NCBI RefSeq assembly: GCF_900168295.1
Contig: NZ_FVZL01000001.1
Span: forward strand, 186,001 to 250,000
Length of the DNA: 64,000 nt
From: Arthrobacter sp. P2b
Lineage (GTDB): Bacteria; Actinomycetota; Actinomycetes; Actinomycetales; Micrococcaceae
Direction: 5' to 3'
Shown here: positions 1-8,384 of the stretch, piece by piece
Layout: each line of letters starts with the position of its first letter
Numbering within the stretch: the first letter of the stretch is position 1
Made by a program: the position numbers and the translations under genes
The notes under the pieces: model-generated
What the model was told of the DNA's origin: nothing
What the model saw: the letters and a program-made list of their open reading frames with translations, nothing else
Database searches by the model: none

Positions 1-319
1 GCAGTCGACGGCGATCTTCCCCGAGACTCAGGCTCGCTACATCCGCGTGATGAACGTCGGTGCCGCGCAGAACTGGTGGTCAATCTATGACGTCAAGGTC
101 TTTGCGCCGACGGGCCCCGTGGCAGAGCGCGCTGGCGAGGGCGACCTGACGCAGGTGCAGCGCAGAACCGCGACACTCGCGGACGGCACCGAGGTGACCG
201 CTCTTTACAACGCCGGCACAGCGCCGGTCACCTTCCAAGGCGACTGGGGCCCAACGCCTTACATCTACCGGTTGCCCGCTGGAGGGGTCGGCATCTTCAC
301 CGAACGCCCTGCAAGCTGA
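1..319 (+). CDS. C-terminal end of a discoidin-domain (F5/8 type C) protein, probably a carbohydrate-active enzyme (partial)
   Basis: The frame is open from the left edge (first full codon at base 2) to TGA at 317-319. The visible residues include ARYIRV followed by NWWSIYDVKVF, the typical last strands of a discoidin/F5-8 type C carbohydrate-binding domain. About 65 further residues look like a short beta-sandwich tail (VTALYNAGTAPVTFQGDWG). Such domains commonly sit at the C-terminus of secreted glycosidases in actinobacteria, which is inference here because the catalytic part lies outside the window. The next gene is on the same strand about 250 bases away, so this gene probably ends its own transcription unit. 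Confidence 0.6.
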   Translation, partial: QSTAIFPETQARYIRVMNVGAAQNWWSIYDVKVFAPTGPVAERAGEGDLTQVQRRTATLADGTEVTALYNAGTAPVTFQGDWGPTPYIYRLPAGGVGIFTERPAS

Positions 320-567
320 CATGTTCGGCGGCACCCAGGCCACCACCCCGGGTGCCGCCCGCATGCGGCAGACAAGAAGGGGCAAGGCCAGCTCGTCGCC
401 GCGGCTCCGCCCTTGACTCGCCAAGCTCAGCGCAAGTATTAGCGAGCAGGTTCCATATTCCGAAAATGCCGGCACATAGGTCTGCAGTACGCGGTTATGC
501 CCCTGCCTATATACGCTGCACGTTGCTCTCTTTCTTTTGGAACTCAGACAAAAAGGAACTAGCCATC

Positions 568-840
568 ATGTCTCGGAAAACGCGGGAGTACCCACAGCAA
601 AGCCAAAGTAGAGCGACATCGCCCGGACCGGACTTGGACGCTCCTTCACCTGGCATGCTGGAGGTAAACGTCCAAGAGGCCAGGGAAGTAGACGAAGCCC
701 TCCAGAATGCGATTTCCCAAGTCACGGAAGCGGCCGTACGCCACCAAACAGGCGTGTTGGTTACCCGCGTCGGCCCAGGCCGCTACATAGTGCGGGCACA
801 CCCTGCTGTTCCATATGGACTGACGCGGCAGCAGAATTAG
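568..840 (+). CDS. Small hypothetical protein (90 aa)
   Basis: The reading frame is open further upstream, but ATG at 568 is preceded by AAGGA at 554-558 with good spacing, so I place the start there. The 90-residue product is soluble and has no signal peptide or membrane segment. Its first 30 residues are polar and probably disordered. The rest has a helix (VDEALQNAISQVTEAAVRH) followed by a short beta pattern (GVLVTRVGPGRYIVRA). I do not recognise a named family. A strong hairpin lies immediately downstream, so it appears monocistronic. Confidence 0.6.
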   Translation: MSRKTREYPQQSQSRATSPGPDLDAPSPGMLEVNVQEAREVDEALQNAISQVTEAAVRHQTGVLVTRVGPGRYIVRAHPAVPYGLTRQQN

Positions 841-869
841 TAAGTCCGCTATTCGTCATTGATGTCCCG

Positions 870-913
870 ACGCATCGGGGGCGGCCCCTGCCTGGGGGCC
901 GCCCTCGATGCGT
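870..913. terminator. Bidirectional terminator hairpin between convergent genes
   Basis: Bases 870-888 pair with 895-913 (19 bp with one G-U wobble, 6-base loop). The flanking GATGT/ACATC can lengthen the stem. It lies between the end of the small gene (840) and the stop of the aldehyde dehydrogenase (917). There is no T-tract, as is common for actinobacterial terminators. Confidence 0.7.
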
Positions 914-916
914 ACA

Positions 917-2419
917 TCAGCCGCGGCTTGGAATGCCGATCGACTTCAGCTCCATGTATTCGCGGAATCCCTCTTCGCCGTTCCTGCGGCCGATGCCGCT
1001 TTGGCCGTAGCCGCCCAGGGGTGTTGACACGTCGAAATAGGCGCCGCCGTTGACGGAGATGTTTCCGGCCCGGAGGCGGCGTGCGACTTCGAGCGCGCGG
1101 TCGTCAGAGGCGCTGCTCACCTCGCCGGCAAGACCATAAATGGTGGAGTTGGCAATCTCGACGGCTTCGTCCTCGGTGTCGTACCCTATGACGCACAGCA
1201 CCGGGCCGAAGATTTCCTCCTGGGCAACGGCAGAGTAGGGGTCGACGTCGACCAGGACGGTTGGCTCCACGTAGTACCCGGACCGGCCCTCGATGGGGTG
1301 ACCGCCGGTCAAGATGCGGGCGCCCGAGGCGACACCGGATTCGATGGCGGCAAGGATCGCGTCGCGCTGCTTGGCGCTGGCCTGTGGGCCCTGGATGACC
1401 GAGGTATCCCACACGTCACCGACGGGGACGTTTTCGAAGACGCCCTTGAGGATGGGCAACGCCTCCTCGTAGCGGTTCCGGGGGATCAACAGCCGGGTCG
1501 AATAGGTGCAACCTTGCCCGGCGTGCGCACAGACCACAGCAGCGCCCGGCAGTACCTTGGTGAAGTCTGCGTCGTCCAGCACGATGTGGGCTGATTTGCC
1601 GCCGAGTTCGAGGAAGGTCTTCTTGATCGTCGGGGCCCCAGACGCCAGGACCCGGCGGCCGGTCGAGGTTGAGCCCGTGAAGGTCACCATGTCAATGCGC
1701 GGATCGGAGGTGAGCATTTCGGTCACCGCGACGGTGTTCGTGGTGACGACATTGAAGATGCCAGCCGGAATGTCGGTCCGCTCGGCCACGAGGCGGCCAA
1801 GCTCAAGGCCACTCCAGGGAGTGAGAGAGGCCGGCTTCAGGATGACGGCGTTGCCCGCGGCCAGGGCCGGAATGGACTCTGAAACGTTGAGATACAGCGG
1901 GTAGTTCCAAGGGGTGATTGCGGCGACAACACCCATGGGTTCGTAGCGGATCCGGCGGCGGGAGACCGCGCCGCGGGAGGTGGTGGGTGACCACTCCTCT
2001 TCGTAGGCGAACTCGCGGGCCATTTTGGCCCAGTAGGCAGGCTCGTCCAGTGGCTGCTGCAGCTGCACGCCATAGGTCAAGGCGATGGGGCTGCCCGCTT
2101 CGGTTACGACGATGCGCCGGAGCCGTTCTTTTTCCCCTTCAAGGGCGTCGCGCAGTTGCAGGATGCACTTGCTGCGCAATTCCGGGTCGTTCGCCCAAAT
2201 GCCCTCGTCGAAGGCCCTCCGAGCTGCTGCAATTGCACGTTCCATGTCGTCTTCTGTGGCGTTGGCTGCGTAGCCGGCGCTTTCGCCCGTACTGGGGTCG
2301 ATGTTCTCAAACAGGCCGCCGTCACTCGCCTCGATCAGCTGTCCGTCGATGAACAGTCGGCGTTCCCCTTCAAGTGGTCCCGAGCCAGTTGTTATGGAGT
2401 CGTTCTGGGTTGTCGTCAT
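917..2419 (-). CDS. Aldehyde dehydrogenase (NAD(P)-dependent, 500 aa)
   Basis: This enzyme oxidises an aldehyde to the carboxylate with NAD(P) in the cytoplasm. ATG at 2419 is chosen because a strong GGAGGG ribosome site precedes it; the frame stays open upstream but that part is not protein-like. The fold is a full-length ALDH. The nucleotide-binding stretch reads TGSTSTGRR, the general base lies in LELGGKSAHIV, and the catalytic cysteine is in GQGC near residue 304. It is the last gene of a leftward cluster and follows the GMC oxidoreductase by about 37 bases, so a likely job is oxidising the aldehyde that the GMC enzyme makes from an alcohol. The substrate cannot be read from the sequence. 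Confidence 0.93.
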   Translation of the reverse strand: MTTTQNDSITTGSGPLEGERRLFIDGQLIEASDGGLFENIDPSTGESAGYAANATEDDMERAIAAARRAFDEGIWANDPELRSKCILQLRDALEGEKERLRRIVVTEAGSPIALTYGVQLQQPLDEPAYWAKMAREFAYEEEWSPTTSRGAVSRRRIRYEPMGVVAAITPWNYPLYLNVSESIPALAAGNAVILKPASLTPWSGLELGRLVAERTDIPAGIFNVVTTNTVAVTEMLTSDPRIDMVTFTGSTSTGRRVLASGAPTIKKTFLELGGKSAHIVLDDADFTKVLPGAAVVCAHAGQGCTYSTRLLIPRNRYEEALPILKGVFENVPVGDVWDTSVIQGPQASAKQRDAILAAIESGVASGARILTGGHPIEGRSGYYVEPTVLVDVDPYSAVAQEEIFGPVLCVIGYDTEDEAVEIANSTIYGLAGEVSSASDDRALEVARRLRAGNISVNGGAYFDVSTPLGGYGQSGIGRRNGEEGFREYMELKSIGIPSRG

Positions 2420-2456
2420 GCGTTTTCCCTCCTTCCTTCGTAACTTCTGTTTTGTT

Positions 2457-4058
2457 TCAGGCGTCGTCGCGGATGAGCTCGGCTGCACGCCAGGCCATAG
2501 CCATGGCCGGCCCGTTGAGGTTTCCCGAGATCATGGCCGGCATGACGGAGACGTCGACGACGCGCAGGTTGCGGACGCCACGCACCCGCAGTCGTGAATC
2601 GACGGCGTCGGTTTCGTTCGGCCCCATCGCGACGGCGCCGCAGGCGTGGTAGCCGGTGCCGCCGTTGAGGAAGGCGGACCTGATGATGGAGTCGTCGTCC
2701 TCGACGGCGAGCCCCGGGACGGTTTCGGCGCTGGCGAACTCGGCGATCGGAGATTCATTGACGAGCGCGCGCATCTTTCGGAACAGCGCGACGGACGTTG
2801 ACCGGTCGAGTTCAGTTGATAGGTAATTGGGAACGATCCGAGGGGTGGCCCGTGGATCCTTCGAGATGATGTGCACCGATCCCCTGCTCGTGGGCCGCAA
2901 GGCGAACCCGAGCAGGGAGAAGCCTGGCCTGTTCTCGATATTGGAACCAGTCGAGCCTGCACCTGAGGAGTACGGAGTGAGCAGGACCTGCGCGTCAGGG
3001 CGTGACAGCTCCGGCGCGGTCTTGAAGAAGGTCAGCATGTCGTAGGCAGGCGTGGAAATCGGCCCTTTGCGGGTGAGCATCCATTCAAGTCCGCTGAGTC
3101 CCTGCCGGGGCGGCGAGGAAAGCTTCCTGTTGTAGCCGATGTTCTTGTTCAGGCGGACCTGAAGCGGCAGGCAGCGGTGTTCACGCACGCCCTCGCCGAT
3201 GTTCTCGCTGTCGACGCGGACGCCGATGCCGGCGGCCGTGAGTACGTCACGCCGTCCGATCCCGGACAGCTCGAGCAGCTGGGGTGTGGCAATGGAGCCC
3301 ATGCTGAGGATGACTTCGCGCTTGGCGGTGAAGGTGACGGTGGACTCCCCCGCCAGCGCTGTCACCCCGGTGACCGTTTCACCCTCAAAGGTGAGCCCGG
3401 AGACGGTGGTGTTGGTACGCAGGATGAGGTTGGGGCGTTTCAGTGCTGGTTTGAGGAAGGCTTTGGCTGCGCTGACCCGTACTCCGTTGCGAATTGTCGC
3501 GGGTGCGTAGCCTATCCGTTCAGCATCGGAGGCGTTGAGATCCTGAACTGTCTCGATGCCCAGACCGCCGGCTGACTTCATGAGGGCCTCTCCGACTGTT
3601 TCGCTGTCCTTCCGGACGCCCACCTTGAGGGGGCCACCAGCACCGCGCATCTCGGATTCACCCAATGAGTGGTCTTCCATGCTCTTGAAGACGCGGAGCA
3701 TTTCGTTCCATCCCCAGCCCGGGTTGCCCAACGCTTCAAGGCCGTCGTAATCGGCCTGCGATCCGCGGTTGTAGACCATTCCGTTCACCGAACTGGAACC
3801 GCCCAAAACTTTTCCGCGGGCCCAGTACTCGACTTGGTTATTGGGTCCAAAGGGTTCGGTCCGGTAGAACCAGGCGTACTTGGGGTTGCTCAGGGTGAAG
3901 GCAATTCCCTTGGGGATCGAGATCATGGGGTGGGAATCCGGCCCGCCTGCCTCCAGCAGGAGAACATTGATTTTTGGGTCTTCCGTTAACCGGTTCGCGA
4001 GGACGCATCCCGCCGATCCCGCTCCGACGATGATGTAGTCATAAGGGCCTTCGTTCAC
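2457..4058 (-). CDS. GMC-family FAD-dependent oxidoreductase (alcohol/choline dehydrogenase-like, 533 aa)
   Basis: The N-terminus carries the FAD-binding beta-alpha-beta motif (DYIIVGAGSAGCVLANRL), with a glutamate about 30 residues later in LLLEAGG. The first GMC signature region is at GKVLGGSSSVNGMVYNRG. Near the C-terminus GYHACGAVAMG supplies the expected catalytic histidine, and SGNLNGPAMAMA supplies the partner asparagine. The length is typical for choline dehydrogenase-like enzymes, which oxidise primary alcohols to aldehydes. The start is GTG with GGAG about seven bases upstream. The gene sits between an MFS gene and an aldehyde dehydrogenase, which suggests a two-step alcohol-to-acid pathway. 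Choline is possible but not shown. Confidence 0.93.
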   Translation of the reverse strand: MNEGPYDYIIVGAGSAGCVLANRLTEDPKINVLLLEAGGPDSHPMISIPKGIAFTLSNPKYAWFYRTEPFGPNNQVEYWARGKVLGGSSSVNGMVYNRGSQADYDGLEALGNPGWGWNEMLRVFKSMEDHSLGESEMRGAGGPLKVGVRKDSETVGEALMKSAGGLGIETVQDLNASDAERIGYAPATIRNGVRVSAAKAFLKPALKRPNLILRTNTTVSGLTFEGETVTGVTALAGESTVTFTAKREVILSMGSIATPQLLELSGIGRRDVLTAAGIGVRVDSENIGEGVREHRCLPLQVRLNKNIGYNRKLSSPPRQGLSGLEWMLTRKGPISTPAYDMLTFFKTAPELSRPDAQVLLTPYSSGAGSTGSNIENRPGFSLLGFALRPTSRGSVHIISKDPRATPRIVPNYLSTELDRSTSVALFRKMRALVNESPIAEFASAETVPGLAVEDDDSIIRSAFLNGGTGYHACGAVAMGPNETDAVDSRLRVRGVRNLRVVDVSVMPAMISGNLNGPAMAMAWRAAELIRDDA

Positions 4059-4085
4059 AGCTCAACTCCAGTGTTGTTTTGATGG

Positions 4086-5546
4086 TTACTTGGGTACTGC
4101 GGATGATTCGTTGTGTTGCCGGCGGTCCTGGTCCCGCTCAGACATCCGGCTCCTGGGTATGGCAACGGCAGCCAGGGCTGCTATCAGGGCCACTGCACAC
4201 CCGATGAACAACCCGGTCCTGAAGCCGTCGGCCGTAGGCACCAGGTGCGAGCCGGAATGCGTGGACATCTGGGCGAGGACCACGCCGATGACGGCGCCGG
4301 AGACCGAGGTGCCGATGGCGCGCATCAAGGCGTTGAAGCTGTTCGCCGACCCGGTTTCGGTGTTGGGGACGCCGCCCATGATCAGGGCCGGCATGGCACC
4401 GTAGGCGAAGCCGAGTCCGATGCCGGCGATCACATTGGCGGCCAGCAGACCCCAGACGGTGTCCATCGTGAAGGCCGACACCGCATAGCTGGAAGCCGTA
4501 ATGACCGCGCCCACGATCAGTGTTGTCTTCGGTCCTCTGCTTGCGCTGAGCCTGGCTCCCAGTGGAGAGACAAGCATCATTGCCAGGCCTGCCGGTGCCA
4601 TCAGGAGGCCCATCTGCAGCATTGATTGGCCCAGGCCGTATCCCGTCTCGGTGGGCAGCTGGAGGATCTGGGGGAGGATCAGCGACCGGGCGTACATGGC
4701 GAAGCCCAGCAGGATTGATGCCACGTTTGACAGCAGCACGGCCCGGCGGACCGTCACGCGCAGGTCAACCAGGGCACCAGGAACGCGCAACTCCCACCAG
4801 CCCCACAAGCCAAAGAGGAATACTGCCGCGCCCAGCAGACCCACCACCAGGGGGCTTCCCCATCCCCAGTCCCCGCCCTTGGACACTGCCAGCAGCAGGC
4901 AGATCAGTGCGGCACTGAGACCAAGGGCGCCCGGAAAGTCGAACTTTCCCCTACGTGCAGGGGCAACAGCTGCAGGAACAACCCGCCAGATCAACATCAG
5001 GCACAGCAGGCTGACCGTTGCCGTGGCCCAGAAGAGGATGCGCCAGTCGGTGAACTGGACGACCGCGGCGGCGATCGGGAGTCCCAATGCGCCGCCGATA
5101 CCCAGCGATGAACTGACCAGGGCGATGGCCCCGCGCAGTTCGGATGGCGGAAGCAGGTCTTTCAGGAGGCTGATGGCCAAAGGAACCATGCCTGCTGCCA
5201 GTCCCTGCAGGCCTCGACCGATGATCATGGGGACCACGGAGTCTGCCACGGCGCAAAGAGCCGACCCGAGGATCAGGGGAACGAATGAGCCCAAAATGAT
5301 TGGGCGCTTACCGTACATGTCCCCCAGCCGCCCGGCGACGGGGGTGATGACGGCTGACGCCAGGAGCGTCACGGTAATTACCCAGGACGTATTGGACGGG
5401 GTGGTGTCGAAAATTTTTGGCAGCTCAACCAGAAGCGGGACCACCAAAGTCTGGGTCAGCGAGGCAACGATCCCGGCGAACGCCAGGACTGCCACCAATG
5501 GTCCGGTCCTGATGGTGGGGGGTTCAACGGGACTGGGTGCAGTCAT
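4086..5546 (-). CDS. MFS transporter, DHA2/EmrB-QacA type (486 aa)
   Basis: A polytopic inner-membrane protein with about 14 hydrophobic segments and the MFS loop motif GRLGDMYGKRPIILG after the second segment. A second conserved motif region is at LGIGGALGLPIAAAV. The size and segment count fit the drug:H+ antiporter DHA2 group. The frame is open far upstream, but ATG at 5546 has AGGAG at the right distance; the in-frame ATG at 5552 has no room for a ribosome site. It lies between the Gfo/Idh/MocA gene and the GMC gene. It may export a toxic intermediate or move the pathway substrate, but the sequence does not decide this. Confidence 0.88.
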   Translation of the reverse strand: MTAPSPVEPPTIRTGPLVAVLAFAGIVASLTQTLVVPLLVELPKIFDTTPSNTSWVITVTLLASAVITPVAGRLGDMYGKRPIILGSFVPLILGSALCAVADSVVPMIIGRGLQGLAAGMVPLAISLLKDLLPPSELRGAIALVSSSLGIGGALGLPIAAAVVQFTDWRILFWATATVSLLCLMLIWRVVPAAVAPARRGKFDFPGALGLSAALICLLLAVSKGGDWGWGSPLVVGLLGAAVFLFGLWGWWELRVPGALVDLRVTVRRAVLLSNVASILLGFAMYARSLILPQILQLPTETGYGLGQSMLQMGLLMAPAGLAMMLVSPLGARLSASRGPKTTLIVGAVITASSYAVSAFTMDTVWGLLAANVIAGIGLGFAYGAMPALIMGGVPNTETGSANSFNALMRAIGTSVSGAVIGVVLAQMSTHSGSHLVPTADGFRTGLFIGCAVALIAALAAVAIPRSRMSERDQDRRQHNESSAVPK

Positions 5547-5644
5547 GGGCATTCTCCTGTGCAGGGGACGGTCTGGATCTGGGCCACGCAAACCATGGCG
5601 TTGTATGTACTGGGCCACCCGTCGCGATGGGCCTCCGCCGGGAT

Positions 5645-6700
5645 TCAGTCCGTACGTAGCTGGGGAGAAGTGGTCTGCCCTGCAGGGACTTGAGGGGTCG
5701 GCGGCTCCGTCTTCGCTTTCAGTTCGCGGCGGATGGTATCCAGGGTGTGGAAAACGGCTATCGTTTCGCTGGCCGGGTGGATGGCATGCTCGCAGGTTCC
5801 TGAGTTGATGGCTTTGACGACCTCGCGCAACATGGGGACGTAGCCGTTCCCTTCCTGGCCCAGTTCCACACGGTGCGGCTCCCTGAACATCACATCCCAG
5901 CTGTCTGCGTGGATGTCGAGGGCTGTCCGTGCCCAAAAAGGAGCCGGGAGCGAGATCCAGCCCCTGCGGCCACTTACTGAGGCGGACGGGTCGCAAAACT
6001 CGGTCATCCCGCTGGCACACTGTGCGAAGCGCCCTCCTTCAAACTCGAGCGTGAAGTGTTCGGCGAAGTCAACTCCGTCCTCGTTCACGCTGCCGGCGGC
6101 GTGAATTGAAACGGGCGGCCCAAAGATCGTGTGCGCAAGGGTTACCGGGTAGATGCCTTGGTCCAGCAGAGACCCGGGACTTCTGGCATGGTCCCACCGG
6201 CTGCTGCCAAGTTCGGCCGGGAAAGGGATGCCGAACGAGGCCCGCATACTCCTGACTTCACCGATCCGGCCAGCCGCCAGTTCATCGCGGAGACGGCGAA
6301 ATGCAGGGTTGAACTTCATCCACATGGCTTCCATCAGGAAAACCCGCATCCGCGAGGCCACAGCAAAGAGATCGGCCGCTTCGGCTGCGTTCATGGCTAT
6401 AGGTTTCTCAACCAACACGTGTTTGCCTGCAAGAAGCGCTTGGTTGGCCAGGGCATGGTGGGTGGCAAAAGGTGTCGCAATGTAGACAGCGTCGATCGAA
6501 GGATCAGCGAGGACTTCCCCGAAATCTCCGGTGGACCGGCTGATCCCAAACTCTTGGGCGAACGCATTAGCCTTCCCCCCATCCCGGCTCTGCACGATGG
6601 AAATTTCGACACCCCGACAACTGGCAAGATCCGGTACAACCGTCCTGGAAATACTGCCCGCGCCCACTATCCCCCACCGCTGCATGCCACCGGGCCTCAT
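5645..6700 (-). CDS. Gfo/Idh/MocA-family NAD(P)-dependent oxidoreductase (351 aa)
   Basis: The N-terminal Rossmann domain begins WGIVGAGSISRTVVPDL. It contains the family signature LVEKPIAMNAAEAADL near residues 97-112, in which the lysine of EKP is the conserved catalytic or coenzyme-contacting residue. The C-terminal domain is the expected open beta-sheet. Enzymes of this family oxidise or reduce sugars, inositols and related polyols. ATG at 6700 has GAGGG eight bases upstream. Its start overlaps the stop of a 25-codon ORF by ATGA, so translation may be coupled to that leader. The C-terminal 20 residues are polar and probably disordered. Confidence 0.9.
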   Translation of the reverse strand: MRPGGMQRWGIVGAGSISRTVVPDLASCRGVEISIVQSRDGGKANAFAQEFGISRSTGDFGEVLADPSIDAVYIATPFATHHALANQALLAGKHVLVEKPIAMNAAEAADLFAVASRMRVFLMEAMWMKFNPAFRRLRDELAAGRIGEVRSMRASFGIPFPAELGSSRWDHARSPGSLLDQGIYPVTLAHTIFGPPVSIHAAGSVNEDGVDFAEHFTLEFEGGRFAQCASGMTEFCDPSASVSGRRGWISLPAPFWARTALDIHADSWDVMFREPHRVELGQEGNGYVPMLREVVKAINSGTCEHAIHPASETIAVFHTLDTIRRELKAKTEPPTPQVPAGQTTSPQLRTD

Positions 6701-6774
6701 GCCATTTCCCTCTTGAAGAGCCGGTCCGCCTCCATGTCGGCCACACTGTCGACTATTTGATGCATGCCGCTCAC
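6697..6774 (-). CDS. 25-codon leader ORF translationally coupled to the Gfo/Idh/MocA gene
   Basis: A GTG at 6774 has AAGGA about six bases upstream. The frame encodes 25 residues ending KREMA and stops in an ATGA overlap with the next gene's start. An in-frame TAA lies four codons upstream of the GTG, so this is a bounded micro-ORF and not the end of a longer gene. The peptide (SGMHQIVDSVADMEADRLF in its first part) has no signal peptide and no codon run suggesting attenuation. It could be a true small protein, a coupling leader that helps translation of the downstream dehydrogenase, or a gene remnant. Confidence 0.4.
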   Translation of the reverse strand: MSGMHQIVDSVADMEADRLFKREMA

Positions 6775-6797
6775 TGAATTTCCTTATCTACATTCGG

Positions 6798-6826
6798 GCG
6801 CCGGGAGGTTATCAACCTCCCGGCGC
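6798..6826. terminator. Perfect 13-bp hairpin between the SDR and Gfo/Idh genes
   Basis: Bases 6798-6810 are perfectly complementary to 6814-6826 with a three-base loop. It lies just past the SDR stop and before the micro-ORF. Reading leftward there is no T-tract, so it may be a full terminator or a partial one that lowers expression of the downstream genes relative to the SDR. Confidence 0.6.
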
Positions 6827-6853
6827 TTTCATCGCAAGCCGCTGCTTTTGACG

Positions 6854-7633
6854 CTAGATCGCTGACCAGCCGCCGTCGGAGGCCAGGATGGCACCGTTAA
6901 GGTTGGTGCCATCGTCGCTGAGCAGGAAGGTGATGGAGGCGGCCAGATGTGCGGCACTTACCGGTGCGGGGATGTTGGCCTTCATGAGCGGGAGGAGTCG
7001 TTCTGCTGCCAGCTGGGATCCGAAGTTCGCTACGATGCCGGTGATGGTGGGGCCGGGAGCCACCGCGTTGAAGCGCAGGCCCTTGGGGCCGTACATTACT
7101 GCCGAGTTTTTGGTCAGGCCGACGACGGCATGCTTGGAGGCCGTATATGCAGCGCCGGCGGCCGAGCCGCGGATGCCGGCCTCGGAGGAGACGTTCACTA
7201 CCGATCCCGCCCCGGCTTCCAGCATCAGCGGCACCACGGCGCGGGTAAGGCGCATGAGTGCGGTGACGTTGATCCGGAAGACGCGGTCCCAAAGTTCGTC
7301 GTCCACCTCGTGGATGGGGGCGAAGTTGTCCATGATTCCGGCGACGTTTGCCAAGGCATCGATGCGACCGCCGGCAGCCGCAACGATAGCGGCCACGGTT
7401 TCTTCAGTGGAGATGTCCCCGGCGACGGGTACCAGGTCCAGGCCGCTGTTTTCTTCCACCAGGGCATCAAGGCGTTCCTTGCTGATGTCCGCGGCGATGA
7501 CCCTGCCGCCCTCCTTGGCGACGCGCAGGGCAGTCGCCTGCCCGATGCCTGAGGCTGCACCTGTGACGATGACCGTTTTTCCTGCGAAGCGGTTGTTAGT
7601 GATGGTTTCCTGCCAGGTGGCGTCGTTGCCCAT
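6854..7633 (-). CDS. Short-chain dehydrogenase/reductase (SDR, 259 aa)
   Basis: A classical SDR that oxidises or reduces an alcohol/ketone pair with NAD(P). The coenzyme motif is TGAASGIGQATA near residue 25. The NAG-type motif reads LANVAGIMDNFA, the catalytic serine is in VVNVSSEAG, and the YxxxK pair is in AAYTASKHAV. The C-terminus ends LASDGGWSAI, as is usual for the family. ATG at 7633 has GGAAGGA upstream. It is the first gene of the leftward cluster and is divergent from a TetR gene with an operator between them, so it is probably the most tightly controlled member. Confidence 0.93.
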   Translation of the reverse strand: MGNDATWQETITNNRFAGKTVIVTGAASGIGQATALRVAKEGGRVIAADISKERLDALVEENSGLDLVPVAGDISTEETVAAIVAAAGGRIDALANVAGIMDNFAPIHEVDDELWDRVFRINVTALMRLTRAVVPLMLEAGAGSVVNVSSEAGIRGSAAGAAYTASKHAVVGLTKNSAVMYGPKGLRFNAVAPGPTITGIVANFGSQLAAERLLPLMKANIPAPVSAAHLAASITFLLSDDGTNLNGAILASDGGWSAI

Positions 7634-7674
7634 GATGTCCTTCCAGACTGTTTTAGGGGGATAAAGATTAGTTT

Positions 7675-7691
7675 ATGACACGCTGTGTCAT
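7675..7691. promoter_or_regulatory. Probable TetR operator, ATGACAC-N3-GTGTCAT
   Basis: A perfect 7-bp inverted repeat with a GCT spacer lies between the divergent SDR (start 7633) and TetR (start near 7701) genes. Its place immediately before the regulator start and its 17-bp length are typical for a TetR-family operator, so autoregulation and repression of the SDR cluster are likely. Confidence 0.7.
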
Positions 7692-7700
7692 TATGGAAGG

Positions 7701-8318
7701 GTGAATACTGGTGGGATGCTTTCGAATGACCTCAGTACCGCCGCCCGTCCGCCCGGACGGCCGGTGAGCATCGATCCCGAGGCGGTTGCGGCCCTCGCCC
7801 TGAAGATGTTTGCTGAGCGCGGTTACGAGCAGACCTCCATGGAGGACATTGCGCGCGAGGCCGGGGTCGGGCGCAAAAGCCTGTACCGCCATTTCGCGAA
7901 CAAAGCCGACCTGGTATGGGGCGGAATGGGACCGGTCATAGCAGCCTCAGGTAACGCCTTCGAGTCAGCCCCGGCCCCGCCGATGTCCCGCAGCGAGACC
8001 TTGAACGGACTCCGCGAAGCGGTGCTTGCCGGCGTTGCCGCTCTCCCGGACCTCGGCGTCACCCGCGGCAGGCTCCGTCTGATCGCCGAGCACCCGGAGT
8101 TGATGAGCCGAAGCCAGGATTTTCTAGGGACCCGTCGCGAGCAGACCCGCTCCTACCTCACGGCCCGCGGGATTCCCGAAGACACCGCACGGTACCTGTG
8201 CGCTGCTCTCATCGGAGCCACCTTCGAAGCCTGGCTGCAGTGGGCAACCAGCGAAGACTCCGATCCCATCCCCTACATTCGGGCAGCACTGGCAGTACTG
8301 ACCGTGGGTGAGGGGTGA
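7701..8318 (+). CDS. TetR-family transcriptional regulator (205 aa)
   Basis: The N-terminal HTH domain is clear (about residues 25-70: ALALKMFAERGYEQTSMED, then AGVGRKSLYRHFANKADLV). The ligand-binding C-terminal domain is of the TetR_C type and ends in hydrophobic helices with WLQWATSED. It is divergent from the SDR gene and shares its promoter region, with a palindromic operator in between, so it most likely represses the cluster at 917-7633 and itself. The start is uncertain. GTG at 7701 follows GGAAGG with no spacing, whereas in-frame ATG at 7716 is 15 bases from it. The ATG may therefore be the real start, giving 200 residues. Confidence 0.9.
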   Translation: MNTGGMLSNDLSTAARPPGRPVSIDPEAVAALALKMFAERGYEQTSMEDIAREAGVGRKSLYRHFANKADLVWGGMGPVIAASGNAFESAPAPPMSRSETLNGLREAVLAGVAALPDLGVTRGRLRLIAEHPELMSRSQDFLGTRREQTRSYLTARGIPEDTARYLCAALIGATFEAWLQWATSEDSDPIPYIRAALAVLTVGEG

Positions 8319-8384
8319 CCAGGACAGTAACCTGCCAGCGCGGTGGGGGTTGCGGCGGGGTCGGTTAGCCAATCCACGTGGTCG

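Noticed and set aside
4501..5808. 435-codon open frame on the + strand across the MFS gene
   Set aside because: It lies antisense to a clear membrane transporter, has no family motif, and its Arg/Pro/Ser-rich composition is typical of a GC-rich shadow frame.
5547..6020. Long N-terminal extension of the MFS gene into the Gfo/Idh gene
   Set aside because: It overlaps the neighbour heavily, and ATG 5546 has a proper ribosome site directly before the first membrane segment.
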